Below are positions 50,799-60,274 of a DNA stretch of 64,000 bases, in pieces. Where the stretch lies: positions 392,577 to 456,576 of the forward strand of contig JAUXOL010000016.1 of the NCBI GenBank assembly GCA_030682375.1. Reading direction: 5' to 3'. Each line of letters begins with the position of its first letter. The stretch's first letter is position 1. The notes beneath the pieces are model-generated. The model worked only from the letters and a program-made list of their open reading frames with translations. It was not told the DNA's origin and searched no databases. This stretch comes from Gallionella sp. (GTDB lineage: Bacteria; Pseudomonadota; Gammaproteobacteria; Burkholderiales; Gallionellaceae). The translations under genes and the position numbers were made by a program.

Positions 50799-52250
50799 TT
50801 ATTCGTCCAACGCCGCAGGAACCAAGACACGCTTCTCGCCGCGGCCTATGGTCATCAGATCCCATACCAGCAGTACGAAACCGAGCGTAAACATCACGCC
50901 AAACAATTCACGCCACCACATGCCTTGTACGAACCACGGATGCCCCTGTGCGGCGAAATAGCCGATCCAGCTGGAGCCTTCGATAGCGCGTTCAATCTGT
51001 GACTGCACATAACCGGACACCAGCATGGACATGGTCATACCCACCATGCCGAGGTTGAGCAGGCCCAGCGACCACTTCCATTTCCAACCGTTGCCGGGTA
51101 GCTCACCCGACATCCACACGTCTCCTCGCCACTTTTGCACCGCCAGGTAGAACATGGCGATGATGATGGTGGCGTAGGCTCCGAAGAATGCGAGGTGACC
51201 GTGCGAAGCTGACCACTGTGTGCCGTGGGTGTACAGGTTGATCTGCGGCAGGGTGTGCATGAAGCCCCACACGCCGGCGCCGAAGAAGTTGCCGAAGGCG
51301 TGCGCGATCAGCCAGGCCATGGTCGGGTGGTTAGAGTTCTTGGCATGGCGTGCGCCCGCGTCGAACACCGCATGCACCACCATCGCCACCAGCGGGATCG
51401 GTTCCAATGCGGAGAAGAAGCCGCCGATGCTGAACCAGTATTCCGGCGTGCCGATCCAGAAGTAGTGGTGGCCGAGGCCGAGAATGCCGGAGCCAAACAT
51501 CAGCGCGACCTCGATGTACAGCCAAGTCTCAACGATCTTGCGGCGCACGCCCAGCACTTTCATCAGGCCGTAGGCCATGATGCAGGCGACCATCACCTCC
51601 CAGGTTGCTTCCACCCACAGGTGGATCACCCACCACCACCAGTATTGGTCGATGGAGATGTTGGTGGTGTAGAACATACCGGCCAGGTAGATACCGAACA
51701 GCGCCAACATATCCAGCACCAACACCCCGGCGATACCGGTGTAGCGCCCCTTGCTGAAGGTAGCGGCGACGTTGAAGAAAACCACCAACACGCTGACCAC
51801 GATGCCGATGTCGGCCCAACGCGGTGCCTCGATGTATTCTCGACCTTCATTGATCAGCCAGATCGAGGACTCCTTGCCCGGACCAATCTGCACGAACAGG
51901 TATACCAGCACCACGACCGTGACCGCCGCTGTTAGCACCCAGAAGATCAGATTGCCGAGTTTCAGACCGACCACCTCATGCTGCGATTCTTCCTCCAGCA
52001 ACCAGTACACCGAGCCGAGAAAACCGTACAGCATCCATACCACCAGCGCGTTGATATGCACCATGCGGTTGACGCTGAAATCGAGTACACCGTAGAGGAA
52101 ATCCGGATACAAGTATTGCAGTCCGGCCAGCAGGCCGAACAACACCTGCGCACCGAACAAGGTAATGGCGACGATGAAATACTTCACCGCCAGTTTCTGC
52201 CCACCGTTCAGGTTGGCGCTGTCACATATTCCTGGCGTAGCCATGATCAT
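50799..52250 (-). CDS. norB: nitric oxide reductase large subunit (cNOR type)
   Basis: 483 residues, about 12 membrane helices, a haem-copper oxidase homologue. His ligands in VNRMVHINALVVW, IHLWVEATWE, LGHHYFW and WSASHGHLAFFGAY; Glu residues for the FeB site are in the VEATWEV region. It is the catalytic half of NorCB (2 NO to N2O). Its ATG overlaps the norC stop; an ATG at 52244 sits better behind AGGAG. A GCGATCCG/CGGATCGC hairpin without T-run (50760-50792) separates it from nirS. Confidence 0.97.
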   Translation of the reverse strand: MIMATPGICDSANLNGGQKLAVKYFIVAITLFGAQVLFGLLAGLQYLYPDFLYGVLDFSVNRMVHINALVVWMLYGFLGSVYWLLEEESQHEVVGLKLGNLIFWVLTAAVTVVVLVYLFVQIGPGKESSIWLINEGREYIEAPRWADIGIVVSVLVVFFNVAATFSKGRYTGIAGVLVLDMLALFGIYLAGMFYTTNISIDQYWWWWVIHLWVEATWEVMVACIMAYGLMKVLGVRRKIVETWLYIEVALMFGSGILGLGHHYFWIGTPEYWFSIGGFFSALEPIPLVAMVVHAVFDAGARHAKNSNHPTMAWLIAHAFGNFFGAGVWGFMHTLPQINLYTHGTQWSASHGHLAFFGAYATIIIAMFYLAVQKWRGDVWMSGELPGNGWKWKWSLGLLNLGMVGMTMSMLVSGYVQSQIERAIEGSSWIGYFAAQGHPWFVQGMWWRELFGVMFTLGFVLLVWDLMTIGRGEKRVLVPAALDE

Positions 52251-52840
52251 TTCTCCTGTTCGATGGACTTGAAGTTGTAGGGGAAGCCATTGGTGTCGAT
52301 GCTAGACATCCATTTCAGGAAGGCCACCACGCCGCGCGCTTCTTCATCAGTGATATCCAGCTTAGGCATGCGTCGGCCAATGCTGTTATGCAGCTTGTCT
52401 GACGGATCTTTGATGAACGCCAGCATCTGCTCCTCGCGTATCTCCTTGGTGCCCCAATACTGGTCAAGCCAGGCCTTGGTCAAGTCGGGGGCGTAGTAGG
52501 CACCGTTGCCCAGCAGGGTGTGGCAGTTCATACAGTTCTTAGATTGCGTAGTCAGCTTGCCCAGCTTGACCAACGCCTCGGCCTCCTCTTCGTTCAGTTC
52601 CTTGCCGAACAGAGGTTCCTTCGCGCCGATCACCGGCACCTGTACGCGGCGCTGCTCGTCGAACTTGTACTCGATGCGATGGTTGATCACCGAATACGCC
52701 GGCACCCGCGTCGTACCCACACTGATCTGCGATATCGTGTCCATCGTCAGCAGCATGAGTACGACGAACGAACCGCCCGTTACCCATATCGCCGTCTTGC
52801 GCCAGAACGATTCCGACGCCCACCATTGATCCGTTGACAT
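52247..52840 (-). CDS. norC: nitric oxide reductase cytochrome c subunit
   Basis: 197 residues from ATG with AGGGAGA. One N-terminal membrane anchor (about 16-34) and a periplasmic haem-c domain: C103-MN-C106-H107, then NGAYYAPDLTKAW. MPKLDITDEEARGVVAFLKWM supplies the Met ligand region. It passes electrons to NorB. Confidence 0.97.
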   Translation of the reverse strand: MSTDQWWASESFWRKTAIWVTGGSFVVLMLLTMDTISQISVGTTRVPAYSVINHRIEYKFDEQRRVQVPVIGAKEPLFGKELNEEEAEALVKLGKLTTQSKNCMNCHTLLGNGAYYAPDLTKAWLDQYWGTKEIREEQMLAFIKDPSDKLHNSIGRRMPKLDITDEEARGVVAFLKWMSSIDTNGFPYNFKSIEQEK

Positions 52841-52868
52841 AGCTTTCTCCCTTTCTTGTGTTAAGAAT

Positions 52869-53198
52869 TTATGAACTCTTGGCGGGCACAGTCTCTGCCC
52901 GCGCATGCGTGCCGACGCACAGATGCCAGATCCCGTGTGGCGCGAGCAGATAGCCCAGCAACATGCACCCCACCACTGTCGCCCACAGCGGGTGGGACAG
53001 CAGATTGGCAGCTTGTGCCAGAACCAGCGTGGAAACGAACAGGCCCGCATAAGACAGGTAGGCCAGCGGCATCAGCCAGCGCACAGTCCTGATGCGCGCA
53101 TAAGCGAACAGCAACGCATAAAGTGCGCCAAGTAGGATGACCATGGCCGATGCAAAGAAAATCGTGAAGAAGTCGGAAAGACTGGCTGGTTCGATCAT
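52869..53198 (-). CDS. small membrane protein of the nor operon
   Basis: 109 residues from ATG 53196-53198 with a G-rich site. About three hydrophobic helices (FFTIFFASAMVILLGALYALLFAY, WLMPLAYLSYAGLFVSTLVLAQ, ATVVGCMLLGYLLAPHGIWHLC). 28 bp before norC. Function not recognised; a role in NOR assembly is a guess from position. Confidence 0.75.
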   Translation of the reverse strand: MIEPASLSDFFTIFFASAMVILLGALYALLFAYARIRTVRWLMPLAYLSYAGLFVSTLVLAQAANLLSHPLWATVVGCMLLGYLLAPHGIWHLCVGTHARAETVPAKSS

Positions 53199-53271
53199 AT
53201 CCCCCCCATGGTTGCCAGCAGCAATTGATTCATTGCTCGTAAATGTATTCCTGCAGCGCAAAAGATGCAAG

Positions 53272-53298
53272 CAATATGAATATATTGATGCGCATCCT
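53272..53298. promoter_or_regulatory. candidate NsrR and FNR/DNR-type sites between nor operon and the Rrf2 gene
   Basis: CAATAT-GAAT-ATATTG (53272-53287) is a perfect AT-rich dyad suited to an Rrf2 dimer. Overlapping it, TTGATGCGCATCCT (53285-53298) matches eight of the ten fixed positions of TTGAT-N4-ATCAA, the FNR/DNR/NNR box of denitrification promoters. A TATAAT for the plus-strand gene lies at about 53316-53321. Confidence 0.5.
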
Positions 53299-53355
53299 GT
53301 GTTGTATCGATCACCGGCCTATAATTCGCAACCAAACAGAGACTGAAGAACCCTC

Positions 53356-53787
53356 ATGCAATTGAATCTATCTACCGATATCGCACTGCGCACCTTGATC
53401 TATCTGGGTCGAAAGGATGGGATCGCCACAATTTCAGAAATCTCCGAGTCTTTCGGAATCTCCCGTACGCACCTGATGAAGGTGGCTATGACGCTTGTCG
53501 CCGAGAAACTGCTTCTCAGCGAGCGCGGCAGGAATGGCGGCGTACGCCTTGCGCGAGATGCGTCCGATATTCGGATCGGTGACGTGGTAATGCTGATGGA
53601 AAGTAACCTGGCCCTGCTGTTCTGCATGAAGGATGAGGCGATAGATAGCGACTGCACGCTACTCCCGGACTGCCGCCTACGGGGAATATTATTTAACGCA
53701 CAGAAATCTTTTTTCGCAACGCTAAACGAAAGCACTCTGGCAGATTTGCTGCCAAGTAATCCCAATAAAAAGCAGCCTACCCTTTGA
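53356..53787 (+). CDS. nsrR: Rrf2-family regulator, probable NO sensor NsrR
   Basis: 143 residues. Winged helix with LSTDIALRTLIYLG and ISRTHLMKVAMTL; three cysteines C90, C100 and C106 for an Fe-S cluster. It is divergent from the nor-nir operon, so it likely represses these until NO damages the cluster. The first gap (C-x9-C) is longer than in the best-known NsrR and IscR proteins. Confidence 0.85.
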   Translation: MQLNLSTDIALRTLIYLGRKDGIATISEISESFGISRTHLMKVAMTLVAEKLLLSERGRNGGVRLARDASDIRIGDVVMLMESNLALLFCMKDEAIDSDCTLLPDCRLRGILFNAQKSFFATLNESTLADLLPSNPNKKQPTL

Positions 53788-53855
53788 CCAGCCCTTACTG
53801 TCAGATCAAGTCTGAGCCACTACAAATAAGCTGATTTGTTCGTGGCGAATGCATT

Positions 53856-54434
53856 CTAAACATGTACCGATACAGAGCCACCACTCAAAGTGTCTTGCCC
53901 GGACACTCCGTAAGATTTTGCTAACTCCATAATTCGAAGCATGACATGGCTATCACCACCTTGCGCCTCGCTTGAGGGCAATGAAAGCTCTGTCGATTTC
54001 TGGTAAGCAACCAACTCCTGAATACTGACTTGTCCGTCCTTATTGGAGTCTGCTGCAGCAAAACTCTGGGACAAGTTAGTCAAATCCTGAGGCGACCCAC
54101 TGTTGGCATTCATACGCATGCTTTGCAACTGGCTGCCAAGCTGCTCCGCAAGATTCCTGACGCTATCGGACATTTCTTGTTTGGTTATTTTGCCATTGCC
54201 ATCACTATCCAATGCCTTGAAAACATCTTCCACACTAGGAGGCCCATCCGAAATGCCGGTCGATGAGGCGAGATTAAAAGCATTTTGGAAATCGCTCTTT
54301 TCTAAATAGCCCTGACCTTTCGTGTCCAGCTTCGAAAACAGCTTGTCGGTAATTCTTGATGGGTCTGGGCGCTGTACTCCCCCCATCACGGCCGACGACG
54401 AGCAACCCCCAGAACCACAAATTGCATTATTCAT
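53856..54434 (-). CDS. EF-hand calcium-binding protein
   Basis: 192 residues from ATG 54432-54434 with GGAGG. Three canonical EF loops: DTKGQGYLEKSDF (about 43), DSDGNGKITKQEM (about 77) and DSNKDGQVSIQEL (about 130). The N-terminus MNNAICGSGGCSSSA is Gly/Cys-rich and is not a usual signal peptide. The role is unknown. Confidence 0.88.
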   Translation of the reverse strand: MNNAICGSGGCSSSAVMGGVQRPDPSRITDKLFSKLDTKGQGYLEKSDFQNAFNLASSTGISDGPPSVEDVFKALDSDGNGKITKQEMSDSVRNLAEQLGSQLQSMRMNANSGSPQDLTNLSQSFAAADSNKDGQVSIQELVAYQKSTELSLPSSEAQGGDSHVMLRIMELAKSYGVSGQDTLSGGSVSVHV

Positions 54435-54545
54435 ATCAAAACCTCCATCGAAGTGATCGCCTCTACCGCCGAAACATATTTCTAGTAGAACTGACATGGC
54501 GGCATGTCTGTTAATTCTTACGGCAATAGCTCAAAAGTTGCGTGC

Positions 54546-55886
54546 TTAATGCAAGGCTCGATTGACGCTGACGACGTCTTCCTCGCCCAGCGAGCCGACC
54601 GCCGCCTTAAGACGCAGCTGGCTGACGAGGTAGCTGTACTCGGCCTGTAACAGGTCGCGGCGGGTGGCATACAACTGCTGCTGTGCGTTCAGCACGTCGA
54701 GATTGGTGCGGACGCCAACCTCCTGACCGAGCTTGCTCGCCTCCAGCACGCTCTTGCTGGAGGTCAATGCCTGCTGCAGCGCCTTGACCTGGGCGATACC
54801 GCTGACCACGCCCAGATAGGCCTGACGAGTCTGGGTCGCAACGCTGCGGCGCACATTCTCCAGCTCTTCTCTGGCCCGGTCGCGATTCGCCTCGGCTTCG
54901 CGCCAGCGTGAATTGACCGCGCCGCCTTGATACAGCGGCATGTTCAGCTGCACGCCGACGCTCTTGCCGGTGACATCGCTGCCGCCGCCGAATCCCAAGC
55001 TGCTGCCGTTGGCATTGGTCTTCGAATAGTTCGCCACCAAATCCACGGTCGGGTAATGTCCGCCGCGGTTGCGCGCCACTTCCTTCTCGGCGATCTCAGC
55101 CACCGCCTTGGCAGCGACCAGCTGGGGATTATTCAGCTGCGCATCGCTCACCCATTGCTCCATGTCGACTGGCTGCGGCGCTTCCAGTTTGAAATCCTGA
55201 CCCAGCTGCTGGATATTCTTCGGCATGTCGTTGATCAACTGTTGCAAGGCCCGGCGTTTGATTTCCAGACTGTGCTGCGCCGCGATCTCCTGAGCGACTG
55301 TCAGGTCGTAGCGTGCCTGCGCCTCATGGGTGTCGGTGATGGTGGCGCTACCGACTTCGAAGTTGCGCTTGGCATGTTCCAGTTGTTCTGTGATCGCGGT
55401 CTTTTGCGCCTCAGCCAGCTGCACGCTGTCCTGCGCGATCAGCACGTCGAAATAAGCCTGTGCGACGCGCAGGATCAGGTCTTGCTCGGCCAGCCTGAAC
55501 TGCGCCTCGGCCTGCGCGACCTGCAACTCGGCCTCGGTGTAAGCCAGCCAGTTCTGCTGGCGGAACAACGGCTGAGTCAGGTTAAGGCTGTAACCGTAGG
55601 AGTTGTAGCGCTGGACCGCCGGATTGGCTCCGCCCAAAGGAGGCGCCCCCTGATACTGGATGGTCTGGTCGTTGAACGTGCTGTTCGCGCTGAGGCTGAT
55701 GCTGGGCAACAGCTGCGAGCGGCCCTGCGGCAGCTTCTCTTGCCCGGCTCGCAAGGTGGCGTGCGCAGCGGCGAACACTGGGTCGTTCGCTTGCGCGGCA
55801 CGAAAGATCTCCAACAGGTCGGCGGCTTGGGCCAATTGCGACATGGTCGCCGCAATCAGAAGGATAGACACGCGTAGGCTCTTCAT
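54546..55886 (-). CDS. TolC-family outer-membrane efflux protein
   Basis: 446 residues with a signal peptide (to AQA|AD). Two repeated OEP units with long helices (LFRQQNWLAYTEAELQVAQAEAQ, LNMPLYQGGAVNSRWREAE). TNLDVLNAQQQLYATRRDLLQAEY is a TolC hallmark. Last gene of the HlyD-ABC-TetR-cytochrome operon, providing the outer-membrane exit duct. Confidence 0.94.
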   Translation of the reverse strand: MKSLRVSILLIAATMSQLAQAADLLEIFRAAQANDPVFAAAHATLRAGQEKLPQGRSQLLPSISLSANSTFNDQTIQYQGAPPLGGANPAVQRYNSYGYSLNLTQPLFRQQNWLAYTEAELQVAQAEAQFRLAEQDLILRVAQAYFDVLIAQDSVQLAEAQKTAITEQLEHAKRNFEVGSATITDTHEAQARYDLTVAQEIAAQHSLEIKRRALQQLINDMPKNIQQLGQDFKLEAPQPVDMEQWVSDAQLNNPQLVAAKAVAEIAEKEVARNRGGHYPTVDLVANYSKTNANGSSLGFGGGSDVTGKSVGVQLNMPLYQGGAVNSRWREAEANRDRAREELENVRRSVATQTRQAYLGVVSGIAQVKALQQALTSSKSVLEASKLGQEVGVRTNLDVLNAQQQLYATRRDLLQAEYSYLVSQLRLKAAVGSLGEEDVVSVNRALH

Positions 55887-55924
55887 TTGTGCGTCTTTCT
55901 CATTAGGCTCTCACCAGCCATTTC

Positions 55925-56362
55925 TCAATGGTTGGTATTGCCGTAGAAATGCGCAACGAATGGTGCCCTGAATTCCTGATGACAACTCAAACATGCCGAT
56001 TGAAGCTTATGGAACGAATCAACGACCTTTTGACCATCCTTCTCCCGAGCTGAATGTGCCAGCTCTTCGGCCGCCTCGTGTGTCTTACCATCAAATGCCT
56101 TGAACCTGGACATCCCGGCTCCCATAAACTTCATGATGCGCATTTTTTCGGTCAACGGCGGCTGCGGGTGCTCTGCAATCAGAGGGGCGATCTTGGCAAC
56201 GGTATCCCAGTCTTCCCGAGAGATGCTGTCGGTCACCGTCTGCATATGCTTGCCCAAGTCTTTCATGACTTTCTGCAATTCGAGTGGCTCCACAGCCTGG
56301 GCGCTTGATGCCGTGAATACAAAACCGATGATTGCTGCTGCCATAACGTATCTCTTGCTCAT
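55925..56362 (-). CDS. cytochrome c'-like protein
   Basis: 145 residues: signal peptide (to AQA), helical body, and a haem-c motif near the end, C124-LS-C127-H128. The C-terminal haem and four-helix look are those of cytochrome c' and relatives, which bind NO or CO. It lies between tetR and tolC in an efflux operon. Confidence 0.85.
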   Translation of the reverse strand: MSKRYVMAAAIIGFVFTASSAQAVEPLELQKVMKDLGKHMQTVTDSISREDWDTVAKIAPLIAEHPQPPLTEKMRIMKFMGAGMSRFKAFDGKTHEAAEELAHSAREKDGQKVVDSFHKLQSACLSCHQEFRAPFVAHFYGNTNH

Positions 56363-56390
56363 TACTTTTCCTTTTTCCAGTGGTTGAATA

Positions 56391-57047
56391 TCAAACGGTG
56401 TCGCTACGCTTCTTGATGCCGTGAAGGTAGATCGGGAAGGTCTTCTGCGCTTCCTGCGGGAGCGAACGTTTCCCGCCGAAAATCGAGGCCTGAATAACCA
56501 GGCCCTGAATCATGCCGATATACAGGACCGCAGCACTCTTGCTATCGAGTTCGACAGATACAAGAGACTGCGACTTGGCATCTTCCAGCAGCCCGGCAAT
56601 CTTGGCTTCATAGCCGGAAACGATCTCCTGGATAAGTTGCTGCAGCTTGCTGTTCTTCTTATGCAATAGCTCCGTAAACAACAGTCTTGGAATCGCCGGA
56701 TGCTTGCTGACAAAGGCGATATGCGCATGAAACATCCGTTCGATGGCATCAAGCGGATCGCCCGCATCTGCTGCGGCCTTATCCAGAACCTTCATCAACC
56801 GGTTTCGTATCCACTGCATCACGGCAAACCAGATATCGTCCTTGCTGGAAAAGTGCCGGAAGATGGAACCCTGAGTGAGTTGCATCGCATCCGCCATGTC
56901 TTGTGTCGTAACACTATCCACTCCTTTTTCTGCAGCCAGCTCGACTGCTACGCGGACGATCTCCTCTTGCCGCTCTTCGGTAGACAAACGTCTTTTGATT
57001 GCAGGTTCGTTCACTTCGACTCCCTTGATCTTCGTCTGTTTAGACAT
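56391..57047 (-). CDS. TetR family repressor
   Basis: 218 residues from ATG 57045-57047 with AGGAGAAGGA, overlapping the ATPase gene by 8 bp. The N-terminal HTH (RRLSTEERQEEIVRVAVELAAEKGVDSVTTQDMADAMQLTQGSIFRHFSSKDDIW) is followed by a helical ligand domain. It probably represses its own operon at the 60128-60153 palindrome. Confidence 0.92.
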   Translation of the reverse strand: MSKQTKIKGVEVNEPAIKRRLSTEERQEEIVRVAVELAAEKGVDSVTTQDMADAMQLTQGSIFRHFSSKDDIWFAVMQWIRNRLMKVLDKAAADAGDPLDAIERMFHAHIAFVSKHPAIPRLLFTELLHKKNSKLQQLIQEIVSGYEAKIAGLLEDAKSQSLVSVELDSKSAAVLYIGMIQGLVIQASIFGGKRSLPQEAQKTFPIYLHGIKKRSDTV

Positions 57048-57747
57048 GCCGTCCTTCTCCTGCTTCTTCATATGTGCGCCCATCGCGTATGTGATAAATG
57101 CGCTTGAACGTTGGTATGATTTTTTCGTCGTGCGTCACGACGATAATGGCCGTTTGATATTGTTCGGCCATCTGATTGAGGATGTGCACCACATTCAGTG
57201 CCCGTTCGCTATCCAGCGGTGCGGTCGGTTCATCGGCGAGGATGACCGGCGGATGGTTGGCCAGCGCCCGTGCGATTGAAACTCGCTGTTGCTCGCCACC
57301 CGATAGCTGTGACACAGCGGCCTTTGCACGGTGGCCGACATCGAGCGCGTTCAGCAACTCCAGCGCGCGGCTACGGGACTTCGTATTGGATACGCCGGCC
57401 AGCATCGGCAACAAAGCGACGTTGTCCGTTACGTCTAGAAATGGAATCAGATAAGGTGCCTGGAATACAAAGCCGATGCGGTCGCGTCTGAGGGTGCGCA
57501 AATCGTGGATTTTCCACCGCTCCTCGAAAATGACCTGCCCCCCGAGCGTCATTCGCCCTGAAGTCGGTTCGATGACCGCGCCCAGGCATTTGAGCAGGGT
57601 GCTCTTGCCTGAGCCGCTGGGACCGACCAGCCCGACCACCTCGCCAGGCCAGATGGTCATGTCCACTCCCTTGAGCGCATCGACCGCGGTATCTCCCTCG
57701 CCGTAGCGTTTCTTGAGGTTTTCGATGTGAATGGCAGGCAGGTTCAT
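57040..57747 (-). CDS. ABC transporter ATPase (LolD/MacB type)
   Basis: 235 residues. Walker A GPSGSGKST, Q-loop FVFQAPYLIPFLDV, signature LSGGEQQR, Walker B VILADEPTAPLD, H-loop VVTHD. Pairs with the FtsX-like permease whose stop lies 3 bp before its start. Confidence 0.95.
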   Translation of the reverse strand: MNLPAIHIENLKKRYGEGDTAVDALKGVDMTIWPGEVVGLVGPSGSGKSTLLKCLGAVIEPTSGRMTLGGQVIFEERWKIHDLRTLRRDRIGFVFQAPYLIPFLDVTDNVALLPMLAGVSNTKSRSRALELLNALDVGHRAKAAVSQLSGGEQQRVSIARALANHPPVILADEPTAPLDSERALNVVHILNQMAEQYQTAIIVVTHDEKIIPTFKRIYHIRDGRTYEEAGEGRHV

Positions 57748-57750
57748 GAC

Positions 57751-58944
57751 TCAGCCTCCAATGGCCGTAGCTGGATCGACGCGTAGCGCCGCCCGGATAG
57801 CAAACGAACTGGCGATAGCGCACATCAGCATGACCAATGCGAATCCCGTGAGCGCATCCCCAGGAAGCAGCAGCACATATTTCGGGAAGAGCGGCGCCCA
57901 TAGCGTGGCGGACAGCTTGCCTACCACGAACCCGATCAGCCCCAACCCCATCGCTTGCTGGAGAATCATTCCGCCTATCGTGCGGTTGGTCGCGCCGATC
58001 AGTTTAAGCACCGCTATCTCGCGGATCTTGTTCAGGGTCATGGTGTAAATAATGAATGCAACAATAGCGGCGCTAACGATGGCGAGAATGACCAGAAACA
58101 TGAATATCTGTTTGGACGAGGTGGCGATCAGGCGCGCCACCAGAATCTCGTCCATCTGCGTTCTGGTATAGGCCTGCAAATGCTTCCATCGAGCGATCTG
58201 CTCGGCGACCTGCAATTCGTCCACCGATGGCGAAACACGCACCAGGATGGCATTTACAAATCGACTGGACGTCTGACTTGCCTGCACGGCTTCAAGTAAG
58301 CCTGGGACGCCCGGACGATTAAAAGCCGGATTGGCTGCTGTGCGGGCGCGTTCGTTGTTAAGCGCATCATTGTCCTTGAGGAATTGCACTTCCTGAGCGT
58401 CCTTGAGCGGGATGAATACCATCGGGTCGCCACTCGACGAGACCATACGTCGCGTCAGGCCAACAACCGTGTAATCGTGCCGCCGAATGCTGATTCGATC
58501 GCCCAAAGACAGACCCGTTTTGACATCGGCAAGCGCTTCGTAGTGCGGACGGACTATAGGGCGTCCCGCGACAAGATAGGCCGGCTCTCCCGGCTTGCCC
58601 GGCTCGATACCTACAAGCATCACGCGCACATCCTTGCCATTCTGCTGAATCTGCATGGTCAGGTAAGTAACATTCCCTGCATCCTGAATTCCTTGCAGGC
58701 CGCGCAAGTCTCTTGCCACATCATCACGCACGCTGGAAGGCTCGGCGTAGGGCCCTAGCGTGTTCTGTTGAACCACCCACAAGTCGGCTCCGGCATTGTC
58801 GATCAATGTCCGCGCATCGTCGACCATCCCGCGGTACACGCCGGCCATGGTCAACGTCACTCCGATCAGCAAACCGAGTCCAAGTCCGGTAAAAATGAAC
58901 TTGCCCCAGCCATGCAAAATATCGCGGCTTGCGAGATTAATCAC
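57751..58944 (-). CDS. FtsX/MacB-like ABC permease
   Basis: 397 residues. TM1 about 17-39, a large periplasmic domain (40-275, MacB_PCD type), then three helices in the FtsX domain (ILAIVSAAIVAFIIYTMTLNKIREIAVLKLIGAT; two further helices to the end). Mechanotransmission-type transporter; substrate unknown. It overlaps the adaptor gene by 4 bp. Confidence 0.93.
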   Translation of the reverse strand: MINLASRDILHGWGKFIFTGLGLGLLIGVTLTMAGVYRGMVDDARTLIDNAGADLWVVQQNTLGPYAEPSSVRDDVARDLRGLQGIQDAGNVTYLTMQIQQNGKDVRVMLVGIEPGKPGEPAYLVAGRPIVRPHYEALADVKTGLSLGDRISIRRHDYTVVGLTRRMVSSSGDPMVFIPLKDAQEVQFLKDNDALNNERARTAANPAFNRPGVPGLLEAVQASQTSSRFVNAILVRVSPSVDELQVAEQIARWKHLQAYTRTQMDEILVARLIATSSKQIFMFLVILAIVSAAIVAFIIYTMTLNKIREIAVLKLIGATNRTIGGMILQQAMGLGLIGFVVGKLSATLWAPLFPKYVLLLPGDALTGFALVMLMCAIASSFAIRAALRVDPATAIGG

Positions 58945-60116
58945 GGATTGCTCCGAACGATTTCCGGCACGACTTTGACTTTCAAACCGTCCTGCAAGGG
59001 CTGTTGGCTATAAACGACGAACTCATCGTCCTTGCCGATACCCTCGAAAATTTGAGTGCGCCCATCCAATGTTGAAACACCAGTTCTGACTGCTCTGAAC
59101 TGTACTTTTCCATCTTGTAGCAGCCATACGCCATCGCGTTTTTCTACACGTTTTACTGCGGCACTTGGAATAAAACTCGCTCCTTTCACATCAGGCAAAC
59201 TGATCGTAACTTCGGCGGCCTCTCCAATATTGCCGGCGGGCTGGACGGACAGGAAAGCAACGTTGACTATCCGCTCTTCAGTTACCGCATCGCTAATCAT
59301 ATCCACGCGTTCGACTACTCCCGCCAGCCTCGATTGCGGGCTGGAGCGCAATATGATTTCCGCTTGCTGTCCGGTGCCTATCATTCCCGCCTGTTTCTGG
59401 TCAATACGCGTTCTTACCCACAAGCTGGCTGGATCAATGATCTGCAGCACGACTTGTCCGGCAGCAACGGTAGCTCCCGGCTCGAAGAGTCGCGCTACGA
59501 CTACGCCATCAACCGGACTGGTGAGTTGCGTTTGTTCGCGCAGTTTCTTGACGCCTGCCGCATCCGCATGCACTCGTGCGCTATCCTGGCGGGCTGCGGC
59601 CAATGTTGCACTTGAAGCGCGTACCGCCGCTACCGCCGCATCATTTTCATGGCGCTTCGCTTCCAGCATCTCCGGACTGATGAAGCCGCGCTTGCTCAAG
59701 TCCTCATAGCGCGCAAAACTCGCAGAAGATAGTTTTAAGCGGCTGCTGGCCTCGGTCAGTTGTGCTTCCGCGATCAGAATCGCATAGGCGGCTTTCTCGG
59801 CGGCATGTCGGGCGCCGTTCACCTTTTCATCGAGGTCGACAGGTTCCATCTCGGCCAACACCTGACCGGCAACGACCGAATCACCCTGATCCACAAGCAC
59901 GGTTTTTATGCGTCCAGTCATGGTTGGTGCCAGATTGTAGTTGCGCTTGGCCTCTAGTGTTCCTATGCCAAAAACTGCGCTAGTCAGATTGCCGGACTGC
60001 ATCTTTCCGACCGTTGCCTTTGCCGGCGCAAGCGGCCCTTGCGTGGCGACTACCCACGCAAAGAGCAGAACCACTACGCCGCCTGAGATGAGTATGCCAA
60101 TGGATTTGGGGGTCAC
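58941..60116 (-). CDS. HlyD/MacA-type periplasmic adaptor
   Basis: 391 residues from a GTG with GAGG. N-terminal anchor helix (7-25), lipoyl-like halves (LAPTMTGRIKTVLVDQGDSVVAGQVLAEM and LTSPVDGVVVARLFEPGATVAAGQVV), helical hairpin (about 100-185) and beta-barrel. It bridges the permease and TolC. First gene of a six-gene operon. Confidence 0.94.
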   Translation of the reverse strand: MTPKSIGILISGGVVVLLFAWVVATQGPLAPAKATVGKMQSGNLTSAVFGIGTLEAKRNYNLAPTMTGRIKTVLVDQGDSVVAGQVLAEMEPVDLDEKVNGARHAAEKAAYAILIAEAQLTEASSRLKLSSASFARYEDLSKRGFISPEMLEAKRHENDAAVAAVRASSATLAAARQDSARVHADAAGVKKLREQTQLTSPVDGVVVARLFEPGATVAAGQVVLQIIDPASLWVRTRIDQKQAGMIGTGQQAEIILRSSPQSRLAGVVERVDMISDAVTEERIVNVAFLSVQPAGNIGEAAEVTISLPDVKGASFIPSAAVKRVEKRDGVWLLQDGKVQFRAVRTGVSTLDGRTQIFEGIGKDDEFVVYSQQPLQDGLKVKVVPEIVRSNP

Positions 60117-60127
60117 GAGGAGCCTCT

Positions 60128-60153
60128 TGTAAGTATTTGGTTACTATCTTACA
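60128..60153. promoter_or_regulatory. candidate TetR operator
   Basis: TGTAAG and CTTACA form the arms of a 26-bp interrupted palindrome with an inner AGTA/TACT pair, 12 bp before the adaptor GTG and in an AT-rich promoter area. Size and place suit a TetR-family site. Confidence 0.5.
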
Positions 60154-60217
60154 GAATTAAAAAAATTCCGCAATAAGGCGATCTGGATATCCATTTGCCT
60201 GCATTTCACAGGAAGAA

Positions 60218-60239
60218 GCCCAGAGACTGATCTCTGGGC
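60218..60239 (-). terminator. probable terminator of the Gly-rich protein gene
   Basis: A perfect 8-bp stem GCCCAGAG/CTCTGGGC around 6 nt, followed on the minus strand by TTCTTCC. The T-tract is interrupted, so strength is uncertain. Confidence 0.5.
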
Positions 60240-60274
60240 AGGACAAACTGCCTGATTGCATGAATCGTTAAATG

